The notes under the pieces are model-generated. The model was given only the letters and a program-made list of their open reading frames with translations, was not told where the DNA came from and did no database searches. Of a stretch of 64,000 bases of DNA, positions 1 through 9,827 are shown in pieces. Position 1 is the stretch's first letter. The number at the start of each line of letters is the position of its first letter. A program made the translations under genes and the position numbers. Origin of the DNA: Pycnococcus provasolii (lineage: Eukaryota > Chlorophyta > Pseudoscourfieldiophyceae > Pseudoscourfieldiales > Pycnococcaceae). The DNA is taken from the NCBI GenBank assembly GCA_938743325.2, contig OW568867.1, forward strand, positions 434,001 to 498,000, given 5' to 3'.

Positions 1-1995
1 GTCGTCGAGCGTCATGTAAACCATGCGTCCGTTGAATCGCGCCGCCGCCGGCTTGACGCGCCAAGGGCCGTGCACCTCGAGTCCGTCAGAGTACAACGGC
101 AGCGCGGGTCCAAGCATCGGAACACCCTTCGCGCATGGCGAGTTGGGGTCCGCCGCCACCGCGGCATTTCGCGGCCCGCACGAGTTCATGAAGACGACGT
201 GCGCGCCACGCGCATCCGACACGAGAAGGTCGTTGTCGCCGTCATTGTCCCAGTCCACAGCCGTGGGCTGCACGAACCCGTAGCGCGCCTCCGCCGGACC
301 CTGCAGTGCGTTGTATCCAGGCTGCACGTCGATCGGCGCGCCGTCGGCGTGCACGTCGAGGCCGGGCAAGAACACCGGCGCGGTATCGGTGCCGACGTTC
401 TTCACAAACCAAAGACGGCCTACGGCTGTTCCCACCAGCAGGTCCGTTCGCCCGTCGCTGTCCCAGTCCACCACGGTGGGGATGGGATGGCTGCCTCCGT
501 ACAGAGCCGCGCCAACCTCCGTCACGGGAACAGGCTGGCGGTACACTGGCACGGCACCAGCCTCGTGGCTGTGGAATCGGTAGAAGTGCAGCGCACCCTC
601 TCCGCCGACGAGGAGATGCTGCACCAATGCCCCGTCGGCGTCGGGCATCGGGTACACGACGGGCGCGGCGAGCGGCGCGGGGTGGCGCAGAACCTGCCCG
701 CGCGGGTCAAGGATCGGCTGCCGCGTGCGCAGTGCGATGCCGCTCTCCGCCATGTTGCGGAAGTAGTAGAGCGAGCCGTAGTACGATCCGGCGACGATGC
801 CTCGCTCGCGCGTCGACTCGCCATCCGTGGCGGCGGATGAGGTTGTGTTCGTGTCGTAGCGCCCAATCGCGCAGTAGCCAAATTGCACATCCTTCTCGCT
901 GCTCGTCACGCGGCGCACGCTCGCCGACGGGCTGTCGTGAAGGCTGGTCAGCTTGACGGCGTACAGAGCGCTGTGCAGCCACCCGCCGCGCCAAATGCCT
1001 CCGCTGTCGCGCGGGCTGTAGCTCGCGTCAGATCCGCGCGGGTTGTACTCCGGGTCGACAAAGCGCGCCGCGGTGTCCGACTGCTCAGCCTGCTGCTTCT
1101 TCCTGTCGCTCAGCTCGAGCACGAGGTCGCCGCCGCGCTCGGGATACCGCGGTATGTACGCGAGGTTGCGCACGGGAAGCTTGGGCATGCTGGCGAGGTG
1201 CAGCTCGCGGCGCTCGGTGAATCCGTGGTTGGCAAAGTCGTAGCGCGTGTGCGCGACGATGTTGCCCTCGACGTGCCAGAAGCCGTGAATTTCTCCCTTG
1301 TCCTCGATGACAGTACCCACGGGAGGGATCAGTCCCTTGAACGGGTGTGTCACCTGCACGCGCATCTTGAACACGGGCACGCCTCGTCCATCCTGCTTGA
1401 TGCTCTCGTACAGGTACAGGCCAGGCTCCGCGCTGTGCTTGGTGTTGACGACGAACACGTCCGGCAGGCTGTGGCCAAACACGTAAGCAACTCCGATGGG
1501 CTTCGTCTCCAGCCCCGCGCTGAGCGGCGTCGGCAGCACGCCGTCGGGATACCCGCGGTCGAACCCGAGCTTGCCTCTGTCGGTGTAGCTGGCGGCGATG
1601 AGCCTCTTTCCCGTCTCGAGGCGCGCAAACTCGCTGCCCGAGTCGGCGTCGGCGGCGTCGCCGACGCCATCCTCCTCCTCCTCACCAGCGCCATCCTCCT
1701 CCTCCTCGCCTTCCTCCTCCTCCTCCTCCTCCTCTCCTCCCCCTCCTTCGTTATCGTTTTCGTTTTCACCAGCCTCCTCTTCTGCGGAGTCGTCCGTCTC
1801 CTCCTCTTCGCTTAAGAGCGCACGGCGCGGCGTCGGCACTGTTTGTGTTTGGATCGCCTCCTCCGTATTTTGCAAGGCGTACTGTCGTTCAAGCCCTGCC
1901 GGCGTTATACTTCGTGGCAGCGTTGCAGTTGCTCCTCCAAGCTGCAGCACGGCAACAAGGAGGATTGTCGCAACTGCTAAGATAAGCACGTTCAT
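1..1995 (-). CDS. Secreted FG-GAP/VCBS-repeat protein (3' end beyond window)
   Basis: The frame is open from the left edge to an ATG at 1995, giving at least 665 codons; the C-terminus lies outside the window. The protein begins with a hydrophobic signal peptide (MNVLILAVATILLVAVLQ, cleavage probably after residue 24). A Glu/Asp-rich low-complexity stretch follows at about residues 65-115, encoded by GAG/GAA runs. Two Asp-rich calcium-loop motifs, DWDSDGRTDLLVG (about residue 510) and DWDNDGDNDLLVS (about residue 577), are typical of FG-GAP/VCBS beta-propeller repeats. Such proteins are usually extracellular or luminal and bind partners or carbohydrate. I cannot assign a substrate. Plus-strand frames here are shadows. 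The assignment to a secreted FG-GAP protein is fairly sure; the biological role is unknown. Confidence 0.8.
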   Translation of the reverse strand, partial: MNVLILAVATILLVAVLQLGGATATLPRSITPAGLERQYALQNTEEAIQTQTVPTPRRALLSEEEETDDSAEEEAGENENDNEGGGGEEEEEEEEGEEEEDGAGEEEEDGVGDAADADSGSEFARLETGKRLIAASYTDRGKLGFDRGYPDGVLPTPLSAGLETKPIGVAYVFGHSLPDVFVVNTKHSAEPGLYLYESIKQDGRGVPVFKMRVQVTHPFKGLIPPVGTVIEDKGEIHGFWHVEGNIVAHTRYDFANHGFTERRELHLASMPKLPVRNLAYIPRYPERGGDLVLELSDRKKQQAEQSDTAARFVDPEYNPRGSDASYSPRDSGGIWRGGWLHSALYAVKLTSLHDSPSASVRRVTSSEKDVQFGYCAIGRYDTNTTSSAATDGESTRERGIVAGSYYGSLYYFRNMAESGIALRTRQPILDPRGQVLRHPAPLAAPVVYPMPDADGALVQHLLVGGEGALHFYRFHSHEAGAVPVYRQPVPVTEVGAALYGGSHPIPTVVDWDSDGRTDLLVGTAVGRLWFVKNVGTDTAPVFLPGLDVHADGAPIDVQPGYNALQGPAEARYGFVQPTAVDWDNDGDNDLLVSDARGAHVVFMNSCGPRNAAVAADPNSPCAKGVPMLGPALPLYSDGLEVHGPWRVKPAAARFNGRMVYMTLDD

Positions 1996-2905
1996 GGATT
2001 TGGTATGTATAGGGCCTAGTAGCCTGTGCTTGGACATTGTCGCAGCACGTGGCATGGCCGCCGCCGCCTTGGAGGAGGATCTTCTCCACCGTGACGGACT
2101 TCTGTGTGTGCCACCATCCCCGCATGGATGCGGCCATGGACATGAACAAGTCATGAGGACGATCGCGATGCGGAAATGGAAATGAATGGGGTGGGCCGAT
2201 CCCATGGGAATGCGGATGCGCGCGCGGCGAGAGAGAAAGAAAGAGGCAACAACTTAACTTTCCAGTAGGAAGTAGGGAGAGGAGAACAGACGTTGGTGGT
2301 TGACTTATCACTGCCAGTGACATACTCACGGACTGACTCACAGACAGACTGACCACCTCTTGCACCGTAAAGTTTTACACTTCACCGTGAAAATACCACT
2401 ACGATAGTTCTTATTCTACAGAGAGGAAAGCTTTGGGAAGCGTGGTCAACTGGTCATGGTGCGCATCGTCGTCGTCGTGCTTCTCGCCATGCCGCCCATG
2501 ACCACTTGACCACCTCCGCCCATGACCACTTGACCACTTGACCACCTCCGCGCATGCTGGCCATGGCTCCATGCCTCATGCGTCTAATGTAAAGTTTACA
2601 AGTGCCTCTACATAGCTAGATGGTGCTTCTTCTTGACGTCACGAATGGTGGATCCGCGTGAGGAGAGTTCTCATCGTACCAACGTGTTGGTAGGGCGCGG
2701 GCGGCGTATGTATTGGGAGGAACTTACACACACACACGCGCGCGCGTCTCTTGCCCTTCCTTTCTTTCTGAGGTTTTCGGCCTGGGATGCGACTTGGTGG
2801 TCACTTGGGAGGTGGAAACAGGCATTCACACGCTACCTTGGTCTTTAGAGAGAATTAATTGTTCGTCGCTGATACAACTACGAGTAGGGTACCTTGGTTG
2901 TTAAG
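1996..2905. other. Divergent intergenic region, about 0.9 kb
   Basis: This region separates the minus-strand FG-GAP gene from the plus-strand cystatin-like gene and should contain both promoters. At about 2440-2560 a short phrase reading roughly CATGACCACTTGACCACC is repeated imperfectly several times. A CACACA/CGCGCG alternating tract lies near 2727-2750. I recognise no coding region; frames reported here are short and compositionally poor. Confidence 0.5.
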
Positions 2906-3445
2906 ATGAGTCGGCGGTGGTCCAGGAAAACGAAACGTGCAACACCGTGGTCTGTGAGCGCGCTAGCTGCCGGGCTCGTGCTCAGCCTGCTGGGCACGTT
3001 CGGAAGCGCGCCGGTATCGGCGAAGAGCAGCGAGACTGTGCGCACGCCGCTTGCCCTGAAAGATGCTAAAGTCGTGGCCGCGGCGGAGTTTGCAAGGGAC
3101 GAAATCAGCAAGCTGTGTGACTCGTGCGCCGAAGACCTGAAGCGCGCGTACGCGGCGATCACGCTCAACGCGCTCAAGGCGGAGAGCGCGCCTATGGTGA
3201 CCACCCCAGGCGAGATGATCTTCCTTCAGGCGGACGTGCGCACGAGCGCGCCTTGCGTGGTTGACCCTGACTGGCAGAGCACGTGCAGTGGCGCGGAGAG
3301 CCAGACGATCGAGGTGGTTGTGTTTGCGCAGCGGGACGCGGGTGAGGAGGCGAGCGCGTTGAGCTTCGTGGGCACGGCGTTGGACCGGCATCCGTTTCTG
3401 AACGAGGCGGAGGCGTGGGACACCGACTTGAGGCGGCCCATATGA
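2906..3445 (+). CDS. Secreted cystatin-like small protein
   Basis: The protein has 179 residues from ATG 2906; a TTG at 2894 in the same frame is not a plausible start. The N-terminus is basic (MSRRWSRKTKR), followed by a hydrophobic segment at about residues 17-36 that ends in APVSA, a classic signal peptide. The mature part has a helix-like stretch (AAAEFARDEISKL) followed by predicted strands with alternating hydrophobics (EMIFLQADVRT, TIEVVVFAQR), a layout resembling the cystatin/monellin fold. Four Cys (about residues 70, 73, 116 and 125) could form two disulphides. The canonical QxVxG inhibitory loop is not seen, so protease inhibition is not claimed. The fold call is tentative; the secreted nature is more secure. 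Confidence 0.6.
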   Translation: MSRRWSRKTKRATPWSVSALAAGLVLSLLGTFGSAPVSAKSSETVRTPLALKDAKVVAAAEFARDEISKLCDSCAEDLKRAYAAITLNALKAESAPMVTTPGEMIFLQADVRTSAPCVVDPDWQSTCSGAESQTIEVVVFAQRDAGEEASALSFVGTALDRHPFLNEAEAWDTDLRRPI

Positions 3446-3602
3446 CTTTGTAAACTAAAGTAACTATACTACGAGTACCACCACCAAAAACAACACATAG
3501 CCAGCTCCACGGGCATTGCGCGCACGGGCATGCGACGCGCACGGACGGCACGACGGCAGACGTACCTATACCACCATGGGAATCGGCGAGAATCGGAGGA
3601 GG

Positions 3603-3629
3603 TTAGGGTTAGGGTTAGGGTTAGGGTTA
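3603..3629 (+). repeat. Interstitial telomere-like array (TTAGGG)4
   Basis: Four exact TTAGGG units followed by TTA lie about 60 bp upstream of the CULT gene start. Similar short arrays occur in other intergenic regions of this window, so this is a recurrent local motif and not a chromosome end. Confidence 0.9.
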
Positions 3630-3687
3630 CCAATAGGAGTTTTCCGCGACACCGTGGCGCACGCTTTTTCGCCATTTGTTTTTAGGT

Positions 3688-3714
3688 ATGGCGGACGCCA
3701 GCGAGCCTGCCCCT

Positions 3715-3749
<35 letters not shown>

Positions 3750-4542
3750 TGCCTTGCCTGCAAGTGACGCCAACGAGCACTTGACGACGCAGGAGGTGCT
3801 AGGCCAAGATGCTGCTCGAACCACGGCGCAACCACACGTTCCCATGTTCGTGTGCGCGCACTGCGGCGTTGCCGTCGCGAGCGCACAAGATGTCATCACA
3901 GAGCGCGCGGAAACGCTACGAACGGCCGTCTGGGAGTACCAGCTCGACATGCTCGGTATCGACGACGTGCCCGTCTACAGCGCTACAAATCCAGAAGACC
4001 ACAGGTTTGACGTCGTCAGATTAAAGCACCCCGGGAAAGGAGGCGCGGCGTGTCTCGTTGGAGGCTCGCCGCCGAGACTCGAGCACAGCTGGTTTCCGCC
4101 TCACCCGTGGCAGATGGCGGCGTGCTGCGGATGCTTGGACCACCTAGGGTGGGCATTTGTCGCGCCTGATAATACGGAGCCCGCGTTCGTGGGACTTATA
4201 TGCACGCGACTGAGACAACGAGACGGCAACCCTGCAGACGTCGCGGCGATGCGCGCGTCGGCGGCGGCTCTGCAGCAGCGGTTAGTTACTCAGCAAGGCG
4301 ACGACGACGACGACGATGATGATGGTGAGCAAGGCGGCGGCGAACATGGTGACGGCGAGCAAGGCGGTGGTGACGCCGCCGATGACGACGACGAGCAAGG
4401 CGGTGCTGACGCCGCCGCCGACGACGAGCAAGGCGGCGGCGACCATGGCGCCGACGAGCAAGGTGGTGCTGCCGCCGCCGCCGACGACGACGACGACGAC
4501 GAGCAAGGCCGGGCCGCGGTGACGACGACGACCACGCCATAG
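3688..4542 (+). CDS. Stand-alone CULT-domain protein with acidic tail
   Basis: The protein has 284 residues from ATG 3688. A Pro/Ser-rich leader (PPSPPSPPSP) precedes a CULT domain at about residues 50-178, the ligand-binding domain best known from cereblon. The zinc ligands are C56/C59 and C146/C149. The three aromatic-cage tryptophans are present as W135 (SWF), W141 (HPW) and W155 (LGW). The spacings W-6-W-5-C-3-C-6-W equal those of human cereblon (W380, W386, C391, C394, W400). There is no Lon-like N-terminal domain or DDB1-binding region, so this is not a full cereblon orthologue. The last 75 residues are Asp-rich with repeated EQGG phrases, encoded by GAC/GAT runs. No signal peptide is seen, so it is probably cytosolic or nuclear. 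Its natural ligand is unknown; in the family, C-terminal cyclic imides and uridine-like compounds bind the cage. Confidence 0.85.
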
Positions 4543-4591
4543 AGTAATGATAGGTGTAATCGAGATAAAACAACAATTTTTTTCCGAGCCT

Positions 4592-5860
4592 TCACGTGAA
4601 TCCACCGGTGAGCTCTCTCGCCTGCCTCGTCCTCGTGTCTAGAGCCACCACGCCACCGCTGCTCGTCGTGATTCCGCTCAGAGCACCTAGTGTGACGTAG
4701 TGCGTGACGAGCAGCGTCTGCGTGCGCTTGCCGTTCGTCGCATTGCGCGAATCATCGCGGTCCAGCTCGGCAAGCAGGCTGTCATTCAGCCGTGTGACGC
4801 ACATGTCGCGCGTGTATCCTAGGCTTGGCTGGTAGAAGGAGTTAAGTCCCCACTCCTCGACGACAGAGTACTCATTTCCCATGACATTTGCAATTTGCGT
4901 TGCCGTGTCGCGGCAGCGGCACCACTGGCTCGTGTAGATGCTTGTGCGGAGTGGCACGCCAGCCTTGCTGAACGTGGACGCGATCAGCTTGCCCGCGTTG
5001 GTCGCCTGCTGAAGGCCTGCGGAGTTGAGGTTGCGCTGCGTCGAGCAGTCGTTGAGCTTGAATCCAGATGGGTCACCGCCGCCAGGTGCGAGCGCGTGCC
5101 GCATGAGCAACACGTTCCCAAATGGTTCTTTCAGATATTCCTCGAGACTGCAACTCCTCGTCGACGCCGACAGGCACGTGGACGGAGTTGGCGAGGTGGA
5201 CGATGGCGCTGCAGGTGCTTTGGTTGTTGTTGTTGTTGTTGTTGTTGTTGGGGTGGTTGTGGTTGTTGTTGTGTTTGTGGTGGTGGTTGTGGTTGTGGTT
5301 GTGGTGGTCAGCGTCGTCGTCGTCGTTGTCGTTGTTGTTGTTGTCGTCGAAGGAGAGGAGGTCGTCGTTGCCAAAGCAGCGGAGGTTGTGGGCGTAGTTG
5401 AAGTCGTTGAAACAGCGTTCGTCGTCGTCATCGTCGTCGTAGAAGTAGAAGTAGTGGTTAATAGTTGTGGTATAGTTGTGGTTGTGGTTGTGGTTGTGGT
5501 TGTGGTTGCGGCCGTTGTGGTCGTTTTGATTGTGAGCAAGATGTTGTCGATGTACAGTTGAGTGTCGTTGGCACTTGTTCCGTACGCACCATTCTTCGGC
5601 GAGAGTGCCTCACTGTCACCTTGAGCACCACCACCTCCACCACCACCACCACCTCCTCGTCGTCGTCCTCCATATGCGACGCCGAGTCCAACGGCGAGAG
5701 CGATAATAATTGCAGAGAGGGCCACAGCGACAGCGACACGCCACCTGTACCTGCTGTTTGGGTTAGGGTCGTGGGTTCGTGGCGCTTCCGTATCTTCTCC
5801 CCTTTCATACGTGCCAGCATTGATGTCGTCTGCATCGCTCAATACATGGTGGAGCGACAT
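4592..5860 (-). CDS. Type II membrane histidine-phosphatase-superfamily protein with Thr-rich stalk
   Basis: The protein has 422 residues from ATG 5860. A cytosolic N-terminus of about 40 residues is followed by one transmembrane helix (VAVAVALSAIIIALAVGLGV) and a Gly-rich linker. Next comes a mucin-like Thr stretch of about 90 residues encoded by ACA/ACC repeats (TGT/TTG runs on the plus strand). The C-terminal 190 residues are a branch-1 phosphoglycerate-mutase-like fold. LLMRHA holds the catalytic Arg-His pair, TSQWCRCRDTA matches the SxxxRxxxTA helix, and VTHYV supplies the second catalytic His. It therefore looks catalytically competent, facing the lumen or outside on a probably O-glycosylated stalk. 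The substrate cannot be told from sequence. The 3' end is tail-to-tail with the CULT gene, only 49 bp away. Confidence 0.82.
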   Translation of the reverse strand: MSLHHVLSDADDINAGTYERGEDTEAPRTHDPNPNSRYRWRVAVAVALSAIIIALAVGLGVAYGGRRRGGGGGGGGGGAQGDSEALSPKNGAYGTSANDTQLYIDNILLTIKTTTTAATTTTTTTTTTTIPQLLTTTSTSTTTMTTTNAVSTTSTTPTTSAALATTTSSPSTTTTTTTTTTTTLTTTTTTTTTTTNTTTTTTTPTTTTTTTTTKAPAAPSSTSPTPSTCLSASTRSCSLEEYLKEPFGNVLLMRHALAPGGGDPSGFKLNDCSTQRNLNSAGLQQATNAGKLIASTFSKAGVPLRTSIYTSQWCRCRDTATQIANVMGNEYSVVEEWGLNSFYQPSLGYTRDMCVTRLNDSLLAELDRDDSRNATNGKRTQTLLVTHYVTLGALSGITTSSGGVVALDTRTRQARELTGGFT

Positions 5861-6223
5861 GGATAACTTCAAATAATGACGCGTGTGGATAAACCAACCA
5901 ACCAGCAGGGAGGTGATGGGTGATGATGCCAGTCAGCTTTGATTGCGAAGAAGAACCTTCCTTTTCTGCAGGCATGCTCTGGATCCACTGGCCGGCCGGT
6001 GGAGGGTAGGATCCAAGCCGGCCGCAAACTGCAAAGCAAGCTCTGCCACCCACGAACGGAACGGGACGGGCGAGGCTTGCCCAAATCCAATTATTCCATT
6101 GCAATTGCATAAAATAAACTTTACCACACCGTCAACGTGTCGTGATTGACACTACCACTACGGTATACCTATCACCGGCCTCCAGGCTAGGCATTGGTCG
6201 ACCTGCGTTGACAACAGGTCGAG

Positions 6224-6350
6224 CGATTTGGTCGGAGAAATGAGTTTCACATCCCCCCTGGAGGGAAGGCTTTGGTCGCGCGATTTGGTCGGAGAAATGA
6301 GTTTCACATCCCGGGAAAGTTGCTTTGGTCGCGCGAATGATTTGGTCGGA
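6224..6350. repeat. Tandem repeat, 57-bp period, about 2.2 copies
   Basis: The phrase GATTTGGTCGGAGAAATGAG recurs at intervals of 57 bp (near 6225, 6282 and 6339), each time followed by TTTCACATCC and a GGTCGCGCG tail where complete. No gene was recognised in it. Confidence 0.8.
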
Positions 6351-6602
6351 GACATTCACCGGCCATCGGGAAGGATGATGGTTGATGGGAATCATCCCAC
6401 TGGGAAATGTTTCCCCACTTTCCCAGCCGGGATCTGCCCAACGGCTTTTGTCAACGCCTGATTTTGTCCTCCGCCTACCAAACCTCCGCCTAGAAAAAAA
6501 TGTCCCCCCCTTGGCCCCTTGCACAGGTCCCTCGCACCTTCCCCTTGCCACATACAAATGCACAGGTCCCTTGCGGCCTTGGCCCTTGCGGCCTTGCACA
6601 CC

Positions 6603-6639
6603 GGCCGGTGTTGCATCACGCTGATTAAGGTGGTCAAGC
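6603..6639 (+). repeat. Dispersed repeat, copy A
   Basis: This 37-bp stretch, beginning GGCCGGTGTTGCATCACGCT, matches the reverse complement of 59238-59274 at 35 of 37 positions. Both copies also have a nearby CTTGCAAGCTCTTGC phrase (about 6660 and about 59307), so the shared element is probably longer but degraded. One frame of both copies reads GRCCITL(I/M)KVVK. Confidence 0.75.
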
Positions 6640-7103
6640 GCCCGAACGCGAAGGGTCCCTGCAAGCTCTTGCAAGCTCTGGGAAGCTCGCGGCCGGAGTG
6701 CAAGGGTCCCGGGGTCTTTTTTTACTGGCCGGAGTTTGGCCTTCTTCGTTCGTTCCGGAGCCGTCTGAGCCTCTGAGGACCCGTCTGCCGTGATAGCACG
6801 TCGTGATAGCGTGATACATAGTTTCGTCGTTTCCGCGGCCGGGGGGTCGCATTTCCGACCTTTCCCGCGGCCTGCTCAAAAACCCGATAACCTCTCCAGC
6901 CTGTCAGTTCACGCGCGAACACGTGAGCTGACGGCTGCCCGCCGGGCGGGTGGGTGGAACACACCGTCTAGGAGAGCAAGAAAAAGCCCGTTTCAGTTCT
7001 CAGTTCTCACTCCCCTCTCTCTCACACCTCTCTCACATCCTTTCCAACTCGTCGACGCTTTCCAACCACCGGCCGGTGTCAGATTGATTTCCCACCGCTG
7101 ACG

Positions 7104-9827
7104 ATGGACGGCGCCGACGACGCGACGGAATACAAGGCCCGCATTCTACGAGAAGAGCTCGCTGGGATGTCCTCCGAGCCTTCCGCAAAACGACCAGCCG
7201 TAAAAATCTCGAAGAAAGTAGAACAGGTGGCGCTCACCAACGGTATGGACAGCAATGGATACGCGAAGGGGTCGAGCATGTTGCGCCGGCAAAATTCCAG
7301 CAGGGCGCTCCAGCTCGTCATTCAAGACGCCACCCCGGGAGGAGAGGCACCGGGAGAGACAGGGCAGCCGACTGTGAGTGACGCCGCAACCTCTTCCCGC
7401 GTCATCGGAAGAGCTCAGCATGAACTGTCGCGGGTTTGGCGCCCTCACACAGTCATCTACCTTTTATCTGCCATAATGCTGCTCTACGCGCTCGTCCGCA
7501 GCTTCGCGCCCGAGCCGGTGGGGCTGCTTCGCGCGGATGCGGCGTGCACCAATGCGCCCTTGTTCAAGTGTGTGTGTCCCCGCAAGACTGTGTGCGCTGA
7601 AGACTGGCCCTCGCTCTTCCTGCTCGCACTCGCGCGAGGCTCCGCGTACATGGACTACCCGCTGTACGTCGCGCTCTTCCTCAGCAAGTGCCACAACTTG
7701 CGCAGCGCGCTCGGCAACTCCTATATCTCTGAGTGGCTGCCCTTCCATGACCTCCACAAGCTCCACGTCTTCGCCGGCTGGATAGTCGGCGTAGAGACGT
7801 TTTCGCACTCCATCGCGCATATGGTGCGGTGGTCACTACAGGGCAATGCAAACTTCTTCTTCTCAACACAGACAGGCCGCACCGGTATCTTGGCGATGCT
7901 GTGCACGCCGCTCATCGTATGGCCCATGGCGCTGAAATCTCTCCGGGTACGGTACCGATGGGAAACGCGCAAGACAATGCACTACCTGGCGTTGGTGTGG
8001 GGCATATGCGTGGCGTGCCATGCGCCTGCCACACACGTCGCCTGGGTGATGGGAACCGTCGTCGCGTTGTACTGCGCAGACTTCCTGTACGGCGCCATGT
8101 GCAAGATTAAACTCATCGGGTCCACGCACTTCATTCGGCTTGAGAACTGCGTTGAGATGTCATTTGAACACCCTTACGGCTTTTCCTCAGACGGCACGGG
8201 CTACGTGATGGTGTGCTTGCCGTGGATCAGCAAGTCGGAGTGGCACGCCTTCTCGCTGTTTAAACACCCGAAGAAGGATAACAGCAGCGCGGTATGCATC
8301 GCCGTTGCCGGTGATTGGACCAAAAAGCTCCACGACGCGCTCGACAGGCCCACCGTGCGTCACGCATGGATTGCCGGCCCTTACGCATCGCCGTACGGCA
8401 CCGCCATCCAGTACGACAATCTCTTGTGCGTCGCGTCGGGGATTGGCATTACACCCGCCATCTCAACCATTACAACGCACGGTTCTGGGAGCATGGACCG
8501 CCGCGTGCACCTCATATGGATTTGCCGCGACCCTTCTTTGATTGAATTCTACGTGAAGCGCGTTTCTTTCGACTCAAGAGCGTGGACGCTCATCTACTAC
8601 ACGGGTAAGTCGCGGCCCCTTGTTCTCGACAGTGAGGATCTGCCACCCTCAGTACTTATTTTCAGGAAAAGGCCGTGTCTGGAGCGCGTTATGGCAGACA
8701 TCATTTACGGCATCGAGGGAGGGCACGGACTTCCGGAACAATTGTTGGCCAAAGCCGAGGATTTCCGGAACGAAATTTTTCGAGGAGACCAGGAAGGTGC
8801 AAGACTGGAAAAAATGTTGCTCATGATTGTGCAAGTGCACGGGCGGGACGCTTTCTTCGACATGTGTTCTAAGGAAAACTCTGATGAACGCAGACGTAGA
8901 AGCCGGAGTAGCTTCGATGGGGTCCAGAGCAACAAGAGCCTTCTTACCCAAGTGACAGCGTCGACTGCTATACCAAGCAGTAGACAAGCCTGGCAATCCA
9001 ATAAGCTGCAACAAGGGCAGTCCATTGACATCTCTCAACAAACCACGTCGCCGGTGAAATTCATCAAATCACGTCCTGGTTCTGGTATGCTGATATCGGA
9101 AGAATCGAGCAGCCGTGAGACGGCAATGCCAGACGGTGGTGAGGATTCGGCCCAGGACGTTTCCGAGGCGCGTCTCAATGTCATCAATTTTGAGACAGAC
9201 TTGTTGGAAGCCAACGCCTTTTCTTCGAATTCGAGGGATCCGGTACCTTCCGCAACGAGAGAAGCATTCCTTGATGTTCCTGCAATGCACATTTTGCCGA
9301 CCGCCACAAAGCCAAGGGGTGGTGGACCTGTGGTCGAATCAACGCGCTCTATTTCCATGACCTTGGCGGGCTTCAAAACGACCTTCGTCGAACTTGCGGA
9401 GGCATTGGCTCACCAAGAGCTGAGCGAGTTTGAGCTTGAGCTCGTGGACGTGATGTACGAGAATATAGTCTGTTGCGATAGAACCGAGCGATGGGAAGAT
9501 GAGCACGGAATCATCGACGTAGTCAGTGAACTGAAATTCGACATATTCGTGACCCAAACGATGAATAAATCGATGAACAGTGTGGATGAAAATGACGGCG
9601 TCGACATATCTGTGCATAACGGAAACTCGTTGCCGCATTCTGGACGCCTTAACGCGCCGAGAAAAAGCATGGATGCTATCGACTTTCTCGGGAATCCGGA
9701 TAATTCTACGACGCTTAAGGCATGGCAGATGATGTATTGCGGCGGCGCGCAGTCGATTGCGGACGAGCTAAGTAGGATCAGCCAATCTTTCGGAATCAAC
9801 CTTGAGGTTGAGAAATTCGACTGGTGA
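7104..9827 (+). CDS. NADPH oxidase/ferric-reductase-like flavocytochrome
   Basis: The protein has 907 residues, starting at ATG 7104 after a CT-rich leader. A soluble N-terminus of about 110 residues precedes a ferric-reductase transmembrane domain (about residues 113-330). Likely haem-ligand His pairs are in HKLH (218/221), FSHSIAH (235/239) and MHY...CH (293/306). A flavodoxin-reductase module follows: WHAFSL (about 380-386) corresponds to the FAD-binding HPF[ST] motif, GPYASPYG (about 425) to the next flavin loop, and GIGITPA (about 446) to the NAD(P)H site. Electrons would pass from NADPH through FAD and two haems across a membrane to oxygen or ferric iron. A Ser-rich region of over 250 residues with no known domain extends the C-terminus, after an apparently split nucleotide-binding lobe. 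No EF-hands are seen. Whether it makes superoxide or reduces iron cannot be decided. Confidence 0.88.
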   Translation: MDGADDATEYKARILREELAGMSSEPSAKRPAVKISKKVEQVALTNGMDSNGYAKGSSMLRRQNSSRALQLVIQDATPGGEAPGETGQPTVSDAATSSRVIGRAQHELSRVWRPHTVIYLLSAIMLLYALVRSFAPEPVGLLRADAACTNAPLFKCVCPRKTVCAEDWPSLFLLALARGSAYMDYPLYVALFLSKCHNLRSALGNSYISEWLPFHDLHKLHVFAGWIVGVETFSHSIAHMVRWSLQGNANFFFSTQTGRTGILAMLCTPLIVWPMALKSLRVRYRWETRKTMHYLALVWGICVACHAPATHVAWVMGTVVALYCADFLYGAMCKIKLIGSTHFIRLENCVEMSFEHPYGFSSDGTGYVMVCLPWISKSEWHAFSLFKHPKKDNSSAVCIAVAGDWTKKLHDALDRPTVRHAWIAGPYASPYGTAIQYDNLLCVASGIGITPAISTITTHGSGSMDRRVHLIWICRDPSLIEFYVKRVSFDSRAWTLIYYTGKSRPLVLDSEDLPPSVLIFRKRPCLERVMADIIYGIEGGHGLPEQLLAKAEDFRNEIFRGDQEGARLEKMLLMIVQVHGRDAFFDMCSKENSDERRRRSRSSFDGVQSNKSLLTQVTASTAIPSSRQAWQSNKLQQGQSIDISQQTTSPVKFIKSRPGSGMLISEESSSRETAMPDGGEDSAQDVSEARLNVINFETDLLEANAFSSNSRDPVPSATREAFLDVPAMHILPTATKPRGGGPVVESTRSISMTLAGFKTTFVELAEALAHQELSEFELELVDVMYENIVCCDRTERWEDEHGIIDVVSELKFDIFVTQTMNKSMNSVDENDGVDISVHNGNSLPHSGRLNAPRKSMDAIDFLGNPDNSTTLKAWQMMYCGGAQSIADELSRISQSFGINLEVEKFDW

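Larger units (their letters stand above)
5861..7103. other. Divergent intergenic region, about 1.2 kb
   Basis: This lies between the minus-strand phosphatase gene and the plus-strand NOX gene and should hold both promoters. It contains a 57-bp tandem repeat (6224-6350) and a dispersed 37-bp sequence shared with the 59.2-kb region (6603-6639). Between them are CCTTGC/GGCC-rich quasi-repeats at 6520-6720. CT-rich sequence at about 6995-7045 immediately precedes the NOX start and is probably its 5' UTR. Short frames here have no recognisable domains. Confidence 0.5.

Noticed and set aside
3603-3629. Chromosome end (telomere)
   Set aside because: Only four units, flanked on both sides by genes.
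8605-8665. Possible intron in the NOX gene (GTAAGT to TTTTCAG)
   Set aside because: It is 61 nt, so removal would break the frame, and the unspliced translation (YYTGK followed by LIFRKRPCLERV) fits the family continuously.
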